Positions 1 through 9,291 of a stretch of DNA of 52,823 bases are shown piece by piece. The notes below the pieces were generated by a model. That model was not told the origin of the DNA. It did not search any database and saw only the letters and a list, made by a program, of their open reading frames with translations. A program made the translations under genes and the position numbers. Each line of letters starts with the position of its first letter. The stretch's first letter is position 1. Source of the DNA: Pseudomonadota bacterium (lineage in GTDB: Bacteria > Desulfobacterota > Desulfobulbia > Desulfobulbales > Desulfocapsaceae); assembly GCA_023412495.1 (NCBI GenBank), contig JAEYNP010000046.1, positions 1 through 52,823 on the forward strand, read 5' to 3'.

Positions 1-152
1 TGCTCATGCCCCACGTAGAGCGAATGCACGCCCGCCGCCACGCCCATAAGGCTCAAAAGGGCCAGAATCCCCATGGCCGCGTTGTATCTGCCTGATCCGG
101 TCGCCGCCAAGCCGCCTTCCTGCGGGAGTATTCCTGTCAATAGATTGTTCAT
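1..152 (-). CDS. NrfD-like polysulfide reductase membrane subunit, N-terminal fragment
   Basis: Only the first 50 codons lie in the window; the gene continues past the left edge. NrfD-type proteins are multi-pass membrane subunits that exchange electrons between quinone and periplasmic Fe-S or molybdenum partners. The visible part has a short polar N-terminus, then a hydrophobic segment (about residues 28-43) that runs into HSLYVGHEH, a pattern I associate with the first helix of NrfD/HmcC-type subunits. The ATG at 152 is preferred because AAGGAG lies nine bases upstream; an in-frame ATG at 170 has no such site. The assignment rests on a short stretch and is moderate. Confidence 0.6.
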   Translation of the reverse strand, partial: MNNLLTGILPQEGGLAATGSGRYNAAMGILALLSLMGVAAGVHSLYVGHE

Positions 153-523
153 TGTTCCGTGCTCCTTCATGCTGAAAAGTATATCATCGCGCCAAAACCC
201 TTTCGGCGTATCCGCAAGGCACAATTCGCACTTCACCGTGAACTCACAGTGGAGAATTGCGACCGGCGGCTGTTCTAAATTATCAAGAAACTCCGATGCG
301 TGGAGCCAAGGTATTTTCGCAGTGGAATCCGGCCCTGTCTATAACCCCTTTTCCCTCCGGATGTCCCTCATTAATGGGACAAACAGAGAGAAAAAACAAC
401 TAAAAAAGGCATTCCTGATACCGATGATGTTGAAATAAATTACGCAACATCGAGTAGATACCACAAAAGAGTACTTACGGTCATATGCTCATAAGTTTTT
501 AATTATATTCTTTAATTCCGTGC

Positions 524-552
524 AAGTTACCTCTCACAAAGACCCTTGTCAA
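524..552 (-). promoter_or_regulatory. Possible sigma-70 promoter upstream of the nrfD-like gene
   Basis: On the minus strand TTGACA is followed after 17 bases by TAACTT. The -35 box is perfect and the -10 box is poor (three of six). The 370-base distance to the start codon is long, so this is a weak call. Confidence 0.3.
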
Positions 553-869
553 GCCTTTTGCGAAGAGTGCTGATTTTGTCCACTTTGCCCAACCTGACCG
601 CCCTCCACCTTCGGGAACATTTCCGTTCGGCGATACAGTCAGACTACGCATCTGTCCCGTGATTCAATGGGAAAAATGAAGAAGGTGACCTCCTGACACA
701 GCACTGATTGCACATTTAGCACAAATTCGCAAAGAGTCTTTGTTAATGTTAGGCCAGTAACCGTTTTCGGCGCAGGCCGCAGAGAGCTAGCTGCCGGCAC
801 AGCCGTCCTGTACGACTTTTGTACTTGACAGGGAAAATGACAAACCGGACTATAAGGAAATGATAAGTG

Positions 870-974
870 CCCTTAGAAATTCATTACTTGTTTTTTAAGA
901 ATGAATTTCGTGAAGGTACTTACCCCCTCTGCTGTGGGATCGACCCTTTGGTTGCGTGCGTCAGCCCGCATTAG
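870..974 (+). repeat. Multi-hairpin dispersed repeat, copy A
   Basis: Homologous to sequences at 19050-19160 (inverted) and 31647-31716. It contains a 10-bp stem (876-885 with 900-909, GAAATTCATT/AATGAATTTC), a decayed second hairpin around TTACCCCCTC, and a third near-palindrome at 953-970 ending GCCCGCA. It sits upstream of the exporter operon. Stem arms differ from the other copies by paired changes, so the fold seems to be maintained. Confidence 0.7.
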
Positions 975-1092
975 AACACAGATTGTTTCCGCGAGAAATG
1001 TGTCTAAAGGTATTTATGCCCATTACGAGGTTTAAGATAGGATAATGGCTCTTTAGACTGAGTGACGTTGCGGAATGACAAGGAATGGGAGC

Positions 1093-3618
1093 ATGAAGCA
1101 AGATAAGGCGCCCGGTTCGGTGACGGGAAAACCACTGCTGTATTGGGCCTTCAGCGGCAATCTCAAGCTGCAGCTCATGCTTCTCCTGGTCATTGTCCTC
1201 ATCGTTGCCGCGAGGGTCGTGCCCCTGGAAATGCAGAAGCGGATCATTAACGACGCGATCGCCCTCCAGAACCTGAACGCGCTCTTTGTCTACTGCGCCA
1301 TTTATATAGTGGCAATAACCGTGGCCAGCGCTCTCAAACTGGCGATCAATTATCTGCAGACGGTCATCGGCGAGCGGGCCATGACGGCGATGCGCAAGAG
1401 CCTGTACGACCACATCCTGACTTTGCCATTGAGTTTTTTTCGCACCACCCAGCCCGGCACAGTGGTTTCCTCTCTTATGACCGAACTCAGCACTGCCGGC
1501 AGTTTTGCCGGCATGGCCTTCGCCGTCCCGGTCAGCAATATCCTGACGCTGCTGGCCTTCACCGGCTATCTGGTCTGGCTGAACACCAAACTGGCCCTGG
1601 CGACCCTGATCATCTATCCTGTGGTCGTACTCGTCATCCCGGTCCTGCAGAAGAAAACCAACAAGGCCAACAAGAAGAGGGTCGATCTGGCCCGGGCCAC
1701 ATCAAGCCAGATTGCCGAGTCGATCGCCGGGATCAATGAGGTCCAGGTGCACGGAGCGTACCACCAGGAGAGCGGGAAATTTGCGCAGCTGGCCGAACGC
1801 CTGAAGAAGATCAGGATACGCTGGTCATTGTTCCGCTTCGGGATAAAGACGGCGAACAACTATTTCGTCGGTCTCGGTCCCTTCGTGGTCTTCATTTACG
1901 GCGGTTATCTGATCATGCACGGCCAGCTCGAACTGGGAGCGATGGTCGCTTTCCTCTCCGCCCAGGAAAAGCTCTACGACCCCTGGAAGGAACTCATCGA
2001 ATTCTACCAGGCCTACCAGGACGCCTCGGTCAGCTACAACCGGACCATGAGCAGCTTCGACATGGAGCCGGAGTTTGCAATCGATGCCGCCGACACCCCC
2101 ACCCCCTGCCTGACCGGTCGGCTCGATATCCAGGATCTGGTCTACGATACCCCGGAGGGCCTCAGGCTGCTGAACGGCGTCTCCTTTTCCCTGGCGGCAG
2201 GCGAACACCTGGCCATCGTCGGCTTCTCCGGGGGAGGCAAAACCACCTTGTTCCAATGTCTCGGCAAGATGTTCAACTACACCTCGGGCAGCATCAGGCT
2301 CGACGGCATCGAACTCTCGAACCTGTCGAAACGTACCGCCATCGAGGCTATCGGCTACATATCGCAGAATCCCTTCATCTTCACCGGCACTATCGAGGAG
2401 AACCTGCTGTACGCGCGGAAGGCCGTTGAAGGCAACGAAACAGCCGCGGGCGAGGGAAAGGTCCAGGTCGACCTGGACAGGATGATCCTGGTGCTCCAGC
2501 AGGTCGGGCTGTTCGTCGATGTCATGCGCTTCGGCCTTGACAGCCAGATAGCCTTCGACGACAGGCAGACCATCGAGAAAATCATCCGCATCCGCCGGCG
2601 CTTCCATGAAAATTTCGGAGAAAGGCTGGCCGATTACGTGGAGTTCTACCAGCGCGACACCTACCACGTCAATTCCAGCGTCGCGGAGAATATCCTGTTC
2701 GGCACGAGCAACCGGCCGGAGTTCGACTACCATCTGCTCCCGGACAACAACAGTTTTAGATCCTTCCTCCATTCGGTGGGACTACTGGATCCGCTCCTGA
2801 CACTCAGCGTCGAACTGGCCGGGCAGGCCGTCGATCTTCTGGCCGGTGTCGAAAGGGTCGATATTTTTTTCAAGAACAGCCCGGTGCCGGCCGACCGGCT
2901 CGAGCACTGCGAATTCATCCTCAACCGACTGAAGAGGCATTCACTGTCGACCCTGCCAAGCGGCCAGCAATCCTTTCTCCTGTCGCTGGCCTTGAATTTC
3001 ACCCCGGCTATCCACACCATGGCCAGGATGCCGGTGGACCTCGAGCAGAAGATCCTCGCCGCCCGGCAGGCCTTCCCCGCCTGGGCCGATTCGATCGCCG
3101 CCGACCTCTTCACCTTTTACAGCGATTCCAGCTACATTCACGGTCAATCCATCCTCAACAACATCTTTTTCGGCAGGATCCGGCCGGCTCTCCCCCATGC
3201 CCAGGAAATGATGAATCAAGCCATCATGCACCTGCTGGTGGAGGAAGATTTTCTCGAAGAGGTGGCGGCCATCGGCATGGCATCCCCCGTCGGCAACATG
3301 GGGGATCGGCTGTCGGGAGGTCAGCGGCAGAAGCTGGCCATTGCCAGAGTGCTCCTGAAATCCCCGAAAATAATTCTGATGGACGAGGCCACGTCGGCGC
3401 TGGACAACGCCTCCCAGGCGAGGATTCAGAGGCTGATGACCACCCGCTGGAAGGGCAGGAGAACCGTGGTCGCCGCGGTGCATCGCCTCGACATCATCGA
3501 GGGGTTCGACAAGGTTGCGGTAATGAAGGCGGGAAAACTGGTCGAGTTCGGCACCTACCGGGAACTGTTAGAAAAAAGAGGTACACTCCATGAGCTCATC
3601 TACGGAAGGAAAAAATAA
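1093..3618 (+). CDS. ABC exporter (permease-ATPase fusion) with about 260-residue insertion in the ATPase
   Basis: Membrane exporter half-transporter of 841 residues; typical relatives are 570-620. An N-terminal ABC-exporter membrane domain (about residues 15-310) is followed by an ATPase domain with Walker A GFSGGGKT (377-384), Q-loop Gln425, signature LSGGQ (740-744), Walker B IILMDE (760-765) and switch His797. Between Q-loop and signature there are about 315 residues instead of about 55. The extra segment repeats degenerate echoes of the post-Q-loop motif (AENILFG at 531-537, NNIFFG at 689-694) and of the signature (LPSGQ near 622-626). Start chosen at the second Met because AAGGA precedes it; an ATG at 1075 is the alternative. 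The 3' end overlaps the next gene by 29 bases. The substrate cannot be told; all catalytic motifs are present. Confidence 0.88.
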   Translation: MKQDKAPGSVTGKPLLYWAFSGNLKLQLMLLLVIVLIVAARVVPLEMQKRIINDAIALQNLNALFVYCAIYIVAITVASALKLAINYLQTVIGERAMTAMRKSLYDHILTLPLSFFRTTQPGTVVSSLMTELSTAGSFAGMAFAVPVSNILTLLAFTGYLVWLNTKLALATLIIYPVVVLVIPVLQKKTNKANKKRVDLARATSSQIAESIAGINEVQVHGAYHQESGKFAQLAERLKKIRIRWSLFRFGIKTANNYFVGLGPFVVFIYGGYLIMHGQLELGAMVAFLSAQEKLYDPWKELIEFYQAYQDASVSYNRTMSSFDMEPEFAIDAADTPTPCLTGRLDIQDLVYDTPEGLRLLNGVSFSLAAGEHLAIVGFSGGGKTTLFQCLGKMFNYTSGSIRLDGIELSNLSKRTAIEAIGYISQNPFIFTGTIEENLLYARKAVEGNETAAGEGKVQVDLDRMILVLQQVGLFVDVMRFGLDSQIAFDDRQTIEKIIRIRRRFHENFGERLADYVEFYQRDTYHVNSSVAENILFGTSNRPEFDYHLLPDNNSFRSFLHSVGLLDPLLTLSVELAGQAVDLLAGVERVDIFFKNSPVPADRLEHCEFILNRLKRHSLSTLPSGQQSFLLSLALNFTPAIHTMARMPVDLEQKILAARQAFPAWADSIAADLFTFYSDSSYIHGQSILNNIFFGRIRPALPHAQEMMNQAIMHLLVEEDFLEEVAAIGMASPVGNMGDRLSGGQRQKLAIARVLLKSPKIILMDEATSALDNASQARIQRLMTTRWKGRRTVVAAVHRLDIIEGFDKVAVMKAGKLVEFGTYRELLEKRGTLHELIYGRKK

Positions 3619-4111
3619 CCGAAATCAGGTTCCGGTCATGCAGCAGAACCTGGAACTCTTGAAGGAGCTGAGATTCTTTCAGTACTTCCCGGACAAGTCA
3701 TTGAAGCTGCTTGCATTTCTTGCGAAAAGATCAAAATTGGCGGCGGGCGACCAGCTCTTTGACGAGGGAGAGGACTTCGGCCAGGCATGCCTGCTCCTGT
3801 CAGGCGAGTTGACACTTCAGAAAAGGATCGGCGAAGAGACCAGGATCTTACATCGCTACTATCCAGGGGACTTTCTCGGCTCCTTCTCACTGCTCGGCAC
3901 CCTGCCCTCGCTGTTCACCCTGCGGGCGAGCGCCGACTCCACCGTCCTGACCATCGGGCGCGAACAGTTTTCAAAAATACTTGAACAATTTCCAGAAACG
4001 GGCAAACTGGCGTTGAAGGCTCTGCTCAAGGAGCTGCATCAGTGGGAAAGAAAGAACCTGGCCGAGGCGGACGCCCCCTGCCTCAATCAAGCCGGAGCGA
4101 CGATGTTGTAG
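3590..4111 (+). CDS. Cyclic-nucleotide-binding-domain protein (Crp-like sensor fold, no DNA-binding domain)
   Basis: A 173-residue protein with a single cNMP-binding-like beta-roll (about residues 28-135): a GDQLFDEGEDFGQACLLLSG stretch, then YPGDFLGSFSLLG and TLRASADSTVLTI. In cAMP-binding members the phosphate cassette carries a Glu after FG and an Arg a few residues later; here that part reads LGSFSLLGTLPSLF, so the Glu and Arg are missing and cAMP binding is doubtful. No helix-turn-helix follows. Second gene of the exporter operon, overlapping the exporter by 29 bases and three bases from the RsbW-like gene. Probably a small regulatory or scaffold domain for the exporter or the kinase; that role is inference. 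Confidence 0.8.
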   Translation: MSSSTEGKNNRNQVPVMQQNLELLKELRFFQYFPDKSLKLLAFLAKRSKLAAGDQLFDEGEDFGQACLLLSGELTLQKRIGEETRILHRYYPGDFLGSFSLLGTLPSLFTLRASADSTVLTIGREQFSKILEQFPETGKLALKALLKELHQWERKNLAEADAPCLNQAGATML

Positions 4112-4114
4112 CGT

Positions 4115-4534
4115 ATGGATGTCTCCTTCCAGATAACGAACGATCTGACCGAGCTGAACACCCTGCAGGCGCGACTGCAGCCCCTGCAGAACCACTGGCA
4201 TTTGACCCCGAAAACCCTCGCGGAGATAAATCTGGTCCTGGAGGAGATCGTCGTCAATATCATCGCCCACGGTGATCGTTCCAGGAAAAGCCCGATCACC
4301 ATCACCCTGGCCAAGGAGGGACAGGTACTGACCATGACCGTCATCGACGAGGGCCCCTCCTTCGACCCGACGATCTGTGCTTCCCCGGATATCACCCTTC
4401 CCCTGGAGCACCGAAAGTGCGGAGGACTCGGCCTCCATCTCGTTCGCACCTTCTGTCAGGGATGCAGCTACACGAGGGAAAAAGACAGGAATATTCTTGT
4501 CGTTAAAAGAACATTACCCAAGGAGTGCAGGTAG
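4115..4534 (+). CDS. RsbW/SpoIIAB-like anti-sigma factor serine kinase (HATPase_c)
   Basis: GHKL-type ATPase of 139 residues. The N-box is EINLVLEEIVVNIIAHG (37-53), followed by a G1-type DEGPSFDP (78-85) and a G2-type GGLGLHLV (103-110). Members of this family phosphorylate a STAS-domain antagonist on serine and may sequester a sigma factor or another target. It lies between the cNMP-like protein and the STAS protein, the classic pairing of a partner switch, but no sigma factor or PP2C phosphatase gene is in the window. The target of the switch may therefore be the exporter or an unlinked protein. The family call is secure; the role here is inference. Confidence 0.88.
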   Translation: MDVSFQITNDLTELNTLQARLQPLQNHWHLTPKTLAEINLVLEEIVVNIIAHGDRSRKSPITITLAKEGQVLTMTVIDEGPSFDPTICASPDITLPLEHRKCGGLGLHLVRTFCQGCSYTREKDRNILVVKRTLPKECR

Positions 4535-4548
4535 CCCTGCAAACGACC

Positions 4549-4890
4549 ATGGAAGTAAATATAAACAAGGCGAAGGATGCCGTTATTTTCACCCTGAAGG
4601 GGCGCCTGGATTCGAACACCGCTCCCCAATTCGAAAAACAGCTGCATGACTTTCTTCACAAACCCGGCAGCCACCTCATCTTCGACTTCGAAAACCTCGA
4701 TTATATCTCCAGCGCCGGCCTGCGGGTGATTCTGAATACCGCCAAGGCGTACAACACCGGACCCTACCGTTTCGCCGCCTGCGCCATGCAGGAACATGTC
4801 CAGGAAGTATTCGAAATCTCGGGTTTCGACACCTTTATTGCCATTTACCGTTCGGTGGACGAGTCGCTGGCATCCCTTGCAAAGGCGTGA
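4549..4890 (+). CDS. STAS-domain anti-anti-sigma factor
   Basis: A 113-residue STAS protein and probable substrate of the adjacent RsbW-like kinase. After the first strands (MEVNINKAKDAVIFTLKGRL) comes LDYISSAGLRVIL, where Ser54 or Ser55 is at the position that SpoIIAB/RsbW kinases phosphorylate. The C-terminal half ends in the usual helix around EVFEISGF. ATG 4549 matches the family N-terminus; a GTG at 4525 would overlap the kinase gene by 10 bases and add eight residues, with AAGGAG too close to it. Last gene of the four-gene operon, followed by a GC-rich hairpin. Confidence 0.88.
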   Translation: MEVNINKAKDAVIFTLKGRLDSNTAPQFEKQLHDFLHKPGSHLIFDFENLDYISSAGLRVILNTAKAYNTGPYRFAACAMQEHVQEVFEISGFDTFIAIYRSVDESLASLAKA

Positions 4891-4925
4891 AGGGGGGGCC
4901 ACCGTTTCCTGAAACCGGTTTGATA

Positions 4926-4962
4926 AGGCCGCCGGGGACAAGGCACTCCCCGGGACTGGCCT
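4926..4962. terminator. GC-rich stem-loop between convergent operon end and selD
   Basis: CCGGGGA (4932-4938) pairs with TCCCCGG (4947-4953), and flanking AGGCC/GGCCT extends the stem. No clear T run follows on either strand, so it may be a bidirectional but non-canonical terminator between two genes that converge here. Confidence 0.35.
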
Positions 4963-5051
4963 GAAACCCACTGGTTCTTTAGTATCCAAAGCTGCAACAA
5001 GATGCCGATCACCTCCGTCGGGAAAAAGAAGTGATACGACCTCCCGCAAGG

Positions 5052-6104
<1,053 letters not shown>

Positions 6105-6440
6105 CCTTCAATTCTCCGATATGACACCGAATACGCTCCCGATTGTCGTTCTCCGGCAAGGGTCTTCCGGGGCCGTCCCTCTGCCCGATTTCACAATAAC
6201 CAGATATGACGGCCGGGCAAGGGAAAAGCGCGCAAGCTGTCCTAAAAAAACGATATGAACAACTCCTAACGAGCCGTAAAGAAATTGAAAAGAAGCCCTG
6301 GTTATTCCATATCCCCTCGCCGAGGTTTCAAACCGTGCGCCAGTATGGCTGGTTGACAAAACGGCCCGGGACTTTTAAAGAATAGCCGGTTCAACACCAA
6401 GAGCAGGCAGGAAAACCTTTTAGTCAAACGAAGGCAAATC
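6105..6440. other. Divergent intergenic region between selD and the reductase gene
   Basis: It holds the selD leader and the promoter region of the plus-strand gene. No protein-like frame or strong hairpin is apparent. Confidence 0.5.
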
Positions 6441-7397
6441 ATGAAATTTCTTGTATACGGAGCCGGCGCGCTCGGCCAGGCGATCGGCTGCATGCTGGCG
6501 GCGAAAGGCGGCCATCAAGTCGATTTCATTCTCCGCGAGCGCTTCATCGAAAGCATCGTTGAAAGCGGCCTGCGGGTAACCGGCATTCTCGGCAATTTTC
6601 TCGCCCCACCGGAGAACTGCTCCTTCCTCTCGGGCATCGACGGGGCCTTCGGCAGCTACGATTACGTCCTCCTCACCACCAAGGCCTACGACACCGAAGC
6701 CGCCGTCCGGGACATCACAAAGCTCGGGGACCGCGTCCTCCGGGTGGTTTCCCTGCAGAACGGCTGCGGTAACCTGGAATTGATCGAACAGCAGTTCGGT
6801 CCGGACAGGAGCCTGGGAGGCCGGGTGATCACCGGTTTCGAGATCGTCCGGCCGGGGGTGATCGACATCACCGTCACAGCCGACGCCATCCACGTGGGCG
6901 GCAGCCGCCGCGGCGTCATCCCCGATGCGGCGAAACACCTGGCCGCCATGATAACCCAAGCGGGACACCCGGCCCTTGCGGTACCGGATATTCATCAGTC
7001 ACTCTTCGCGAAACTCCTCTACAACTGCAGCCTCAACCCCCTGGGTGCCATCCTCGGCGTCCATTACGGGGCGCTCGCCGAACGGTCGGAGACGAGAGAA
7101 CTGATGAACCGGGTGATCGACGAGACCTTCGCCGTCATCACCGCCCTCGGCGGCGCCACTCCCTGGCCGGACGCCGAGACCTACCGCCGGGCTTTCTACG
7201 ATAAGCTCGTTCCCGCCACCTACAACCACCGGCCGTCGATGCTCCAAGACCTGGAAAACGGCAAGCGAACCGAGGTCGACGCTCTGGTCGGCTACGTGAG
7301 CAGGCAGGGTCGGCAGCTGAGTCTTGCGACAGGCACCTGCGACATGCTGGCGGCCCTGGTGAAGTTCAAGGAGGCCCATGGAAGTGCGGGCAAATAG
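6441..7397 (+). CDS. Ketopantoate reductase family protein (ApbA/PanE-like)
   Basis: Predicted NADPH-dependent 2-dehydropantoate 2-reductase of 318 residues, the pantothenate-pathway step from ketopantoate to pantoate. The N-terminus has the Rossmann GAGALGQAIG (7-16). The family's functional residues can be matched: Asn107 in SLQNGCG, catalytic Lys191 with Asn195 and Asn199 in AKLLYNCSLNPLG, and Glu278 in ENGKRTEVD. Length is close to the usual 290-320. It stands alone, with no panB or panC near, so a paralogue acting on another 2-keto acid is possible. A hairpin repeat follows 30 bases downstream. Confidence 0.85.
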   Translation: MKFLVYGAGALGQAIGCMLAAKGGHQVDFILRERFIESIVESGLRVTGILGNFLAPPENCSFLSGIDGAFGSYDYVLLTTKAYDTEAAVRDITKLGDRVLRVVSLQNGCGNLELIEQQFGPDRSLGGRVITGFEIVRPGVIDITVTADAIHVGGSRRGVIPDAAKHLAAMITQAGHPALAVPDIHQSLFAKLLYNCSLNPLGAILGVHYGALAERSETRELMNRVIDETFAVITALGGATPWPDAETYRRAFYDKLVPATYNHRPSMLQDLENGKRTEVDALVGYVSRQGRQLSLATGTCDMLAALVKFKEAHGSAGK

Positions 7398-7429
7398 CCG
7401 TTACGTTCCTTGAGCTTTCTAAAAAGAAG

Positions 7430-7556
7430 ATGGACTCGTAAAAAGTCCGATCTACTTCGTTGTAGGTCTGAAACGGCGCTTCGCTGTACCATATGTACTA
7501 CCAAAGCACCGTTTCAGACACTATGCCTCGTATATCGAACTTTTTCCAGAGTCCAT
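7430..7556. repeat. Near-palindromic mobile-like repeat element (about 127 bp)
   Basis: Outer arms TGGACTC (7431-7437) and GAGTCCA (7549-7555) continue inward through AAAAAGT.CGAT and ATCG.ACTTTTT. The centre is a second strong hairpin with CTGAAACGG and CCGTTTCAG arms. It codes for nothing and looks like a MITE or REP-type element. The sequence just after it (TTGGAGCACTTTTT, then TATCAAA) recurs in shortened form at 8662-8686 after the next gene. Confidence 0.65.
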
Positions 7557-7756
7557 TTCCACGGGTTGGAGCACTTTTTACGGCTTTATCAAAAGAAGGC
7601 AAGAGGAAGAAAATAACGCATAAGAAATGAAGAAGAGATGGCTCGCATTTGCACTCGTCGCCGGAATACCGTATCCTTCATCATCGCAAAAGGGAATCCG
7701 GATTCGGCTGAGATTTGGGCCGAAGCACCTCGACTCCCACCTCAACAAAGATTTTG

Positions 7757-8656
7757 ATGTCAGATTTTTCAACGCCTGCAGTACCCATCCCCATCGAGAA
7801 GCAGCTAGAGTCCCTGCCGCCGCTGCCCGTCACCGTCGCCCAGGTGCTCTCCGTGGTCAATAATCCCGAAAGTTCGGCCAACGATCTGGTCAAGGCCATC
7901 CTCCCCGACCAGTCCATGTGTCTGGCTATCCTGAAGATCGCCAACTCCGCCCTCTACGGTCACCAGAAAAAGGTGAGTTCCCTGGAGACCGCCGTCATGG
8001 TGCTGGGATTCAACGAGGTGCAGAATATCGTCCTGGCCAAGGCCGCAGTGCAGGCCATCAAACCAGCGCTCAAGGCCTGGGAGGAGGAGCTTAAACCTTT
8101 CTGGGAACACGCCTTCACCTGCGGCCTTGCGGCGCGGATCATCGGCGAGTCGATCAACCTGCCATCCGGTCCGTTTTTTGTCGCCGGCCTATTTCACGAT
8201 ATCGGCAAGCTGGCCATGCTGCTCGGGCTGAAGGAAAGATACGATATCGCCAGGCACATCGGGGGCTTCACCACGAGCGAAAAACTCGAAGCGGAACAGA
8301 AGACCTTTTCCTTCAGCCACGACCAGATTGGCAGCCGTCTCTTTCAGCGCTGGCAGTTCCCCGACAGCCTCGCCATCGCCCTGCTCTATCATCACTGCCC
8401 GGAGAAGACCCAGAAGATGGCCGGTTATCCCCTGGTCGTCCAGCTCGCCGACTTTCTCGCCCACATGTACGCGCGCCCGGAGTCGCCCGACGAAGAGACG
8501 CTGAAGAGCTGTCTGAAGGACTGGCTGCCGGGTTTCGAGGCGCAATGGCGAAAAATGAACCTGCCCTGGGAGGAAATCACTCTGGAATCGTGGTTCGCCT
8601 GGCTGAAGGTCGACCGGGCCAACGGCAGCGCCGTCCTGGACATCCTGGCCATGTGA
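7757..8656 (+). CDS. HDOD-domain signalling protein
   Basis: A 299-residue protein, almost wholly an HDOD domain, the HD-like helical fold used in bacterial signal transduction. Family landmarks are the opening LPPLPVTVAQVLSVVNNPESS, the IANSALYG stretch, LETAVMVLGFNEVQNIVL and AGLFHDIGKLAML, followed by HDQIGSRLFQRW. The HD pair in the last segment is kept. Catalysis is not established for most HDOD proteins. The ATG at 7757 is used; upstream in-frame options are TTG codons without ribosome sites. No output domain is fused. It is followed after about 100 bases by the YkgJ-like gene in the same direction. Confidence 0.85.
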   Translation: MSDFSTPAVPIPIEKQLESLPPLPVTVAQVLSVVNNPESSANDLVKAILPDQSMCLAILKIANSALYGHQKKVSSLETAVMVLGFNEVQNIVLAKAAVQAIKPALKAWEEELKPFWEHAFTCGLAARIIGESINLPSGPFFVAGLFHDIGKLAMLLGLKERYDIARHIGGFTTSEKLEAEQKTFSFSHDQIGSRLFQRWQFPDSLAIALLYHHCPEKTQKMAGYPLVVQLADFLAHMYARPESPDEETLKSCLKDWLPGFEAQWRKMNLPWEEITLESWFAWLKVDRANGSAVLDILAM

Positions 8657-8757
8657 TTGCGTTGGAGCACTTTTTTTTTATCAAAGATGGATTTCTGTTG
8701 TATGGTATGCTTACGTACGAAAAATTTTATCGTTAACAATCTCACCCTGAGCGCAAG

Positions 8758-9291
8758 ATGCTGCCCCCTCTTCTCTTTCGCCGAATTTACAGCGGCTCGC
8801 TGCGGAGGCGACTGGAATTCAGCAGATCCCTCCACGCCGTCCTGGGGCCGCAGCTGATACCGGACAAGTTTTTTACCCAGACCTTCGACGACCTGCGGCA
8901 AGCGGCCGACAAGCTTGCCGGGTACATGGCGACACTGGGCATGGGCCGTCGATGCGCCGCCTGTTCGGCCGACAATCCCGGCGGCTGCTGCAGCCTGGAG
9001 ATGGCCGAGGAAACCGACGCCATCCAGATTCTGCTGAATCTGCACGCGGGCGTCGAGGTCGAGATCGCGGACAATGGCCCGGCATGCTGCTTTCTCGGCA
9101 AGAAGGGCTGCATTTTCATCTTCAAGCCTATGTTCTGCCTCAATTACAACTGCGACAGAATCATCTCCGAAGTAGGACTCAGCCGCGGCGAACTGGAAGT
9201 GCTGACCGGCCGGCTGCTGTGCAAACAGTACGAAGTGGAGAAGATATTGCTCGAGAGGATTAAAAACCTGCCGGGCCTCGCGGCAGGATAG
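8758..9291 (+). CDS. YkgJ-like cysteine cluster protein
   Basis: A 177-residue protein with the cysteine pattern of the YkgJ (zinc/iron-chelating) family: CAAC (residues about 67-70), GGCC (about 76-79), CCFLGKKGCIF, then FCLNYNC. Eight or more Cys are arranged to bind a metal or Fe-S centre. Function is unknown for the family. The 3' end overlaps the end of the convergent CoA-transferase gene by 32 bases, so the two stop regions interlock. The start lacks a good ribosome site, and slightly different starts are possible. Confidence 0.75.
   Translation: MLPPLLFRRIYSGSLRRRLEFSRSLHAVLGPQLIPDKFFTQTFDDLRQAADKLAGYMATLGMGRRCAACSADNPGGCCSLEMAEETDAIQILLNLHAGVEVEIADNGPACCFLGKKGCIFIFKPMFCLNYNCDRIISEVGLSRGELEVLTGRLLCKQYEVEKILLERIKNLPGLAAG

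Larger units (their letters stand above)
153..1092. other. 940-base intergenic region between divergent genes
   Basis: No convincing gene is seen. It holds the upstream region of the nrfD-like gene (minus strand), a possible promoter at 524-552, a multi-hairpin repeat copy at 870-974, and the leader of the exporter operon. The short open frames inside it lack ribosome sites and recognisable protein character. Confidence 0.6.
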
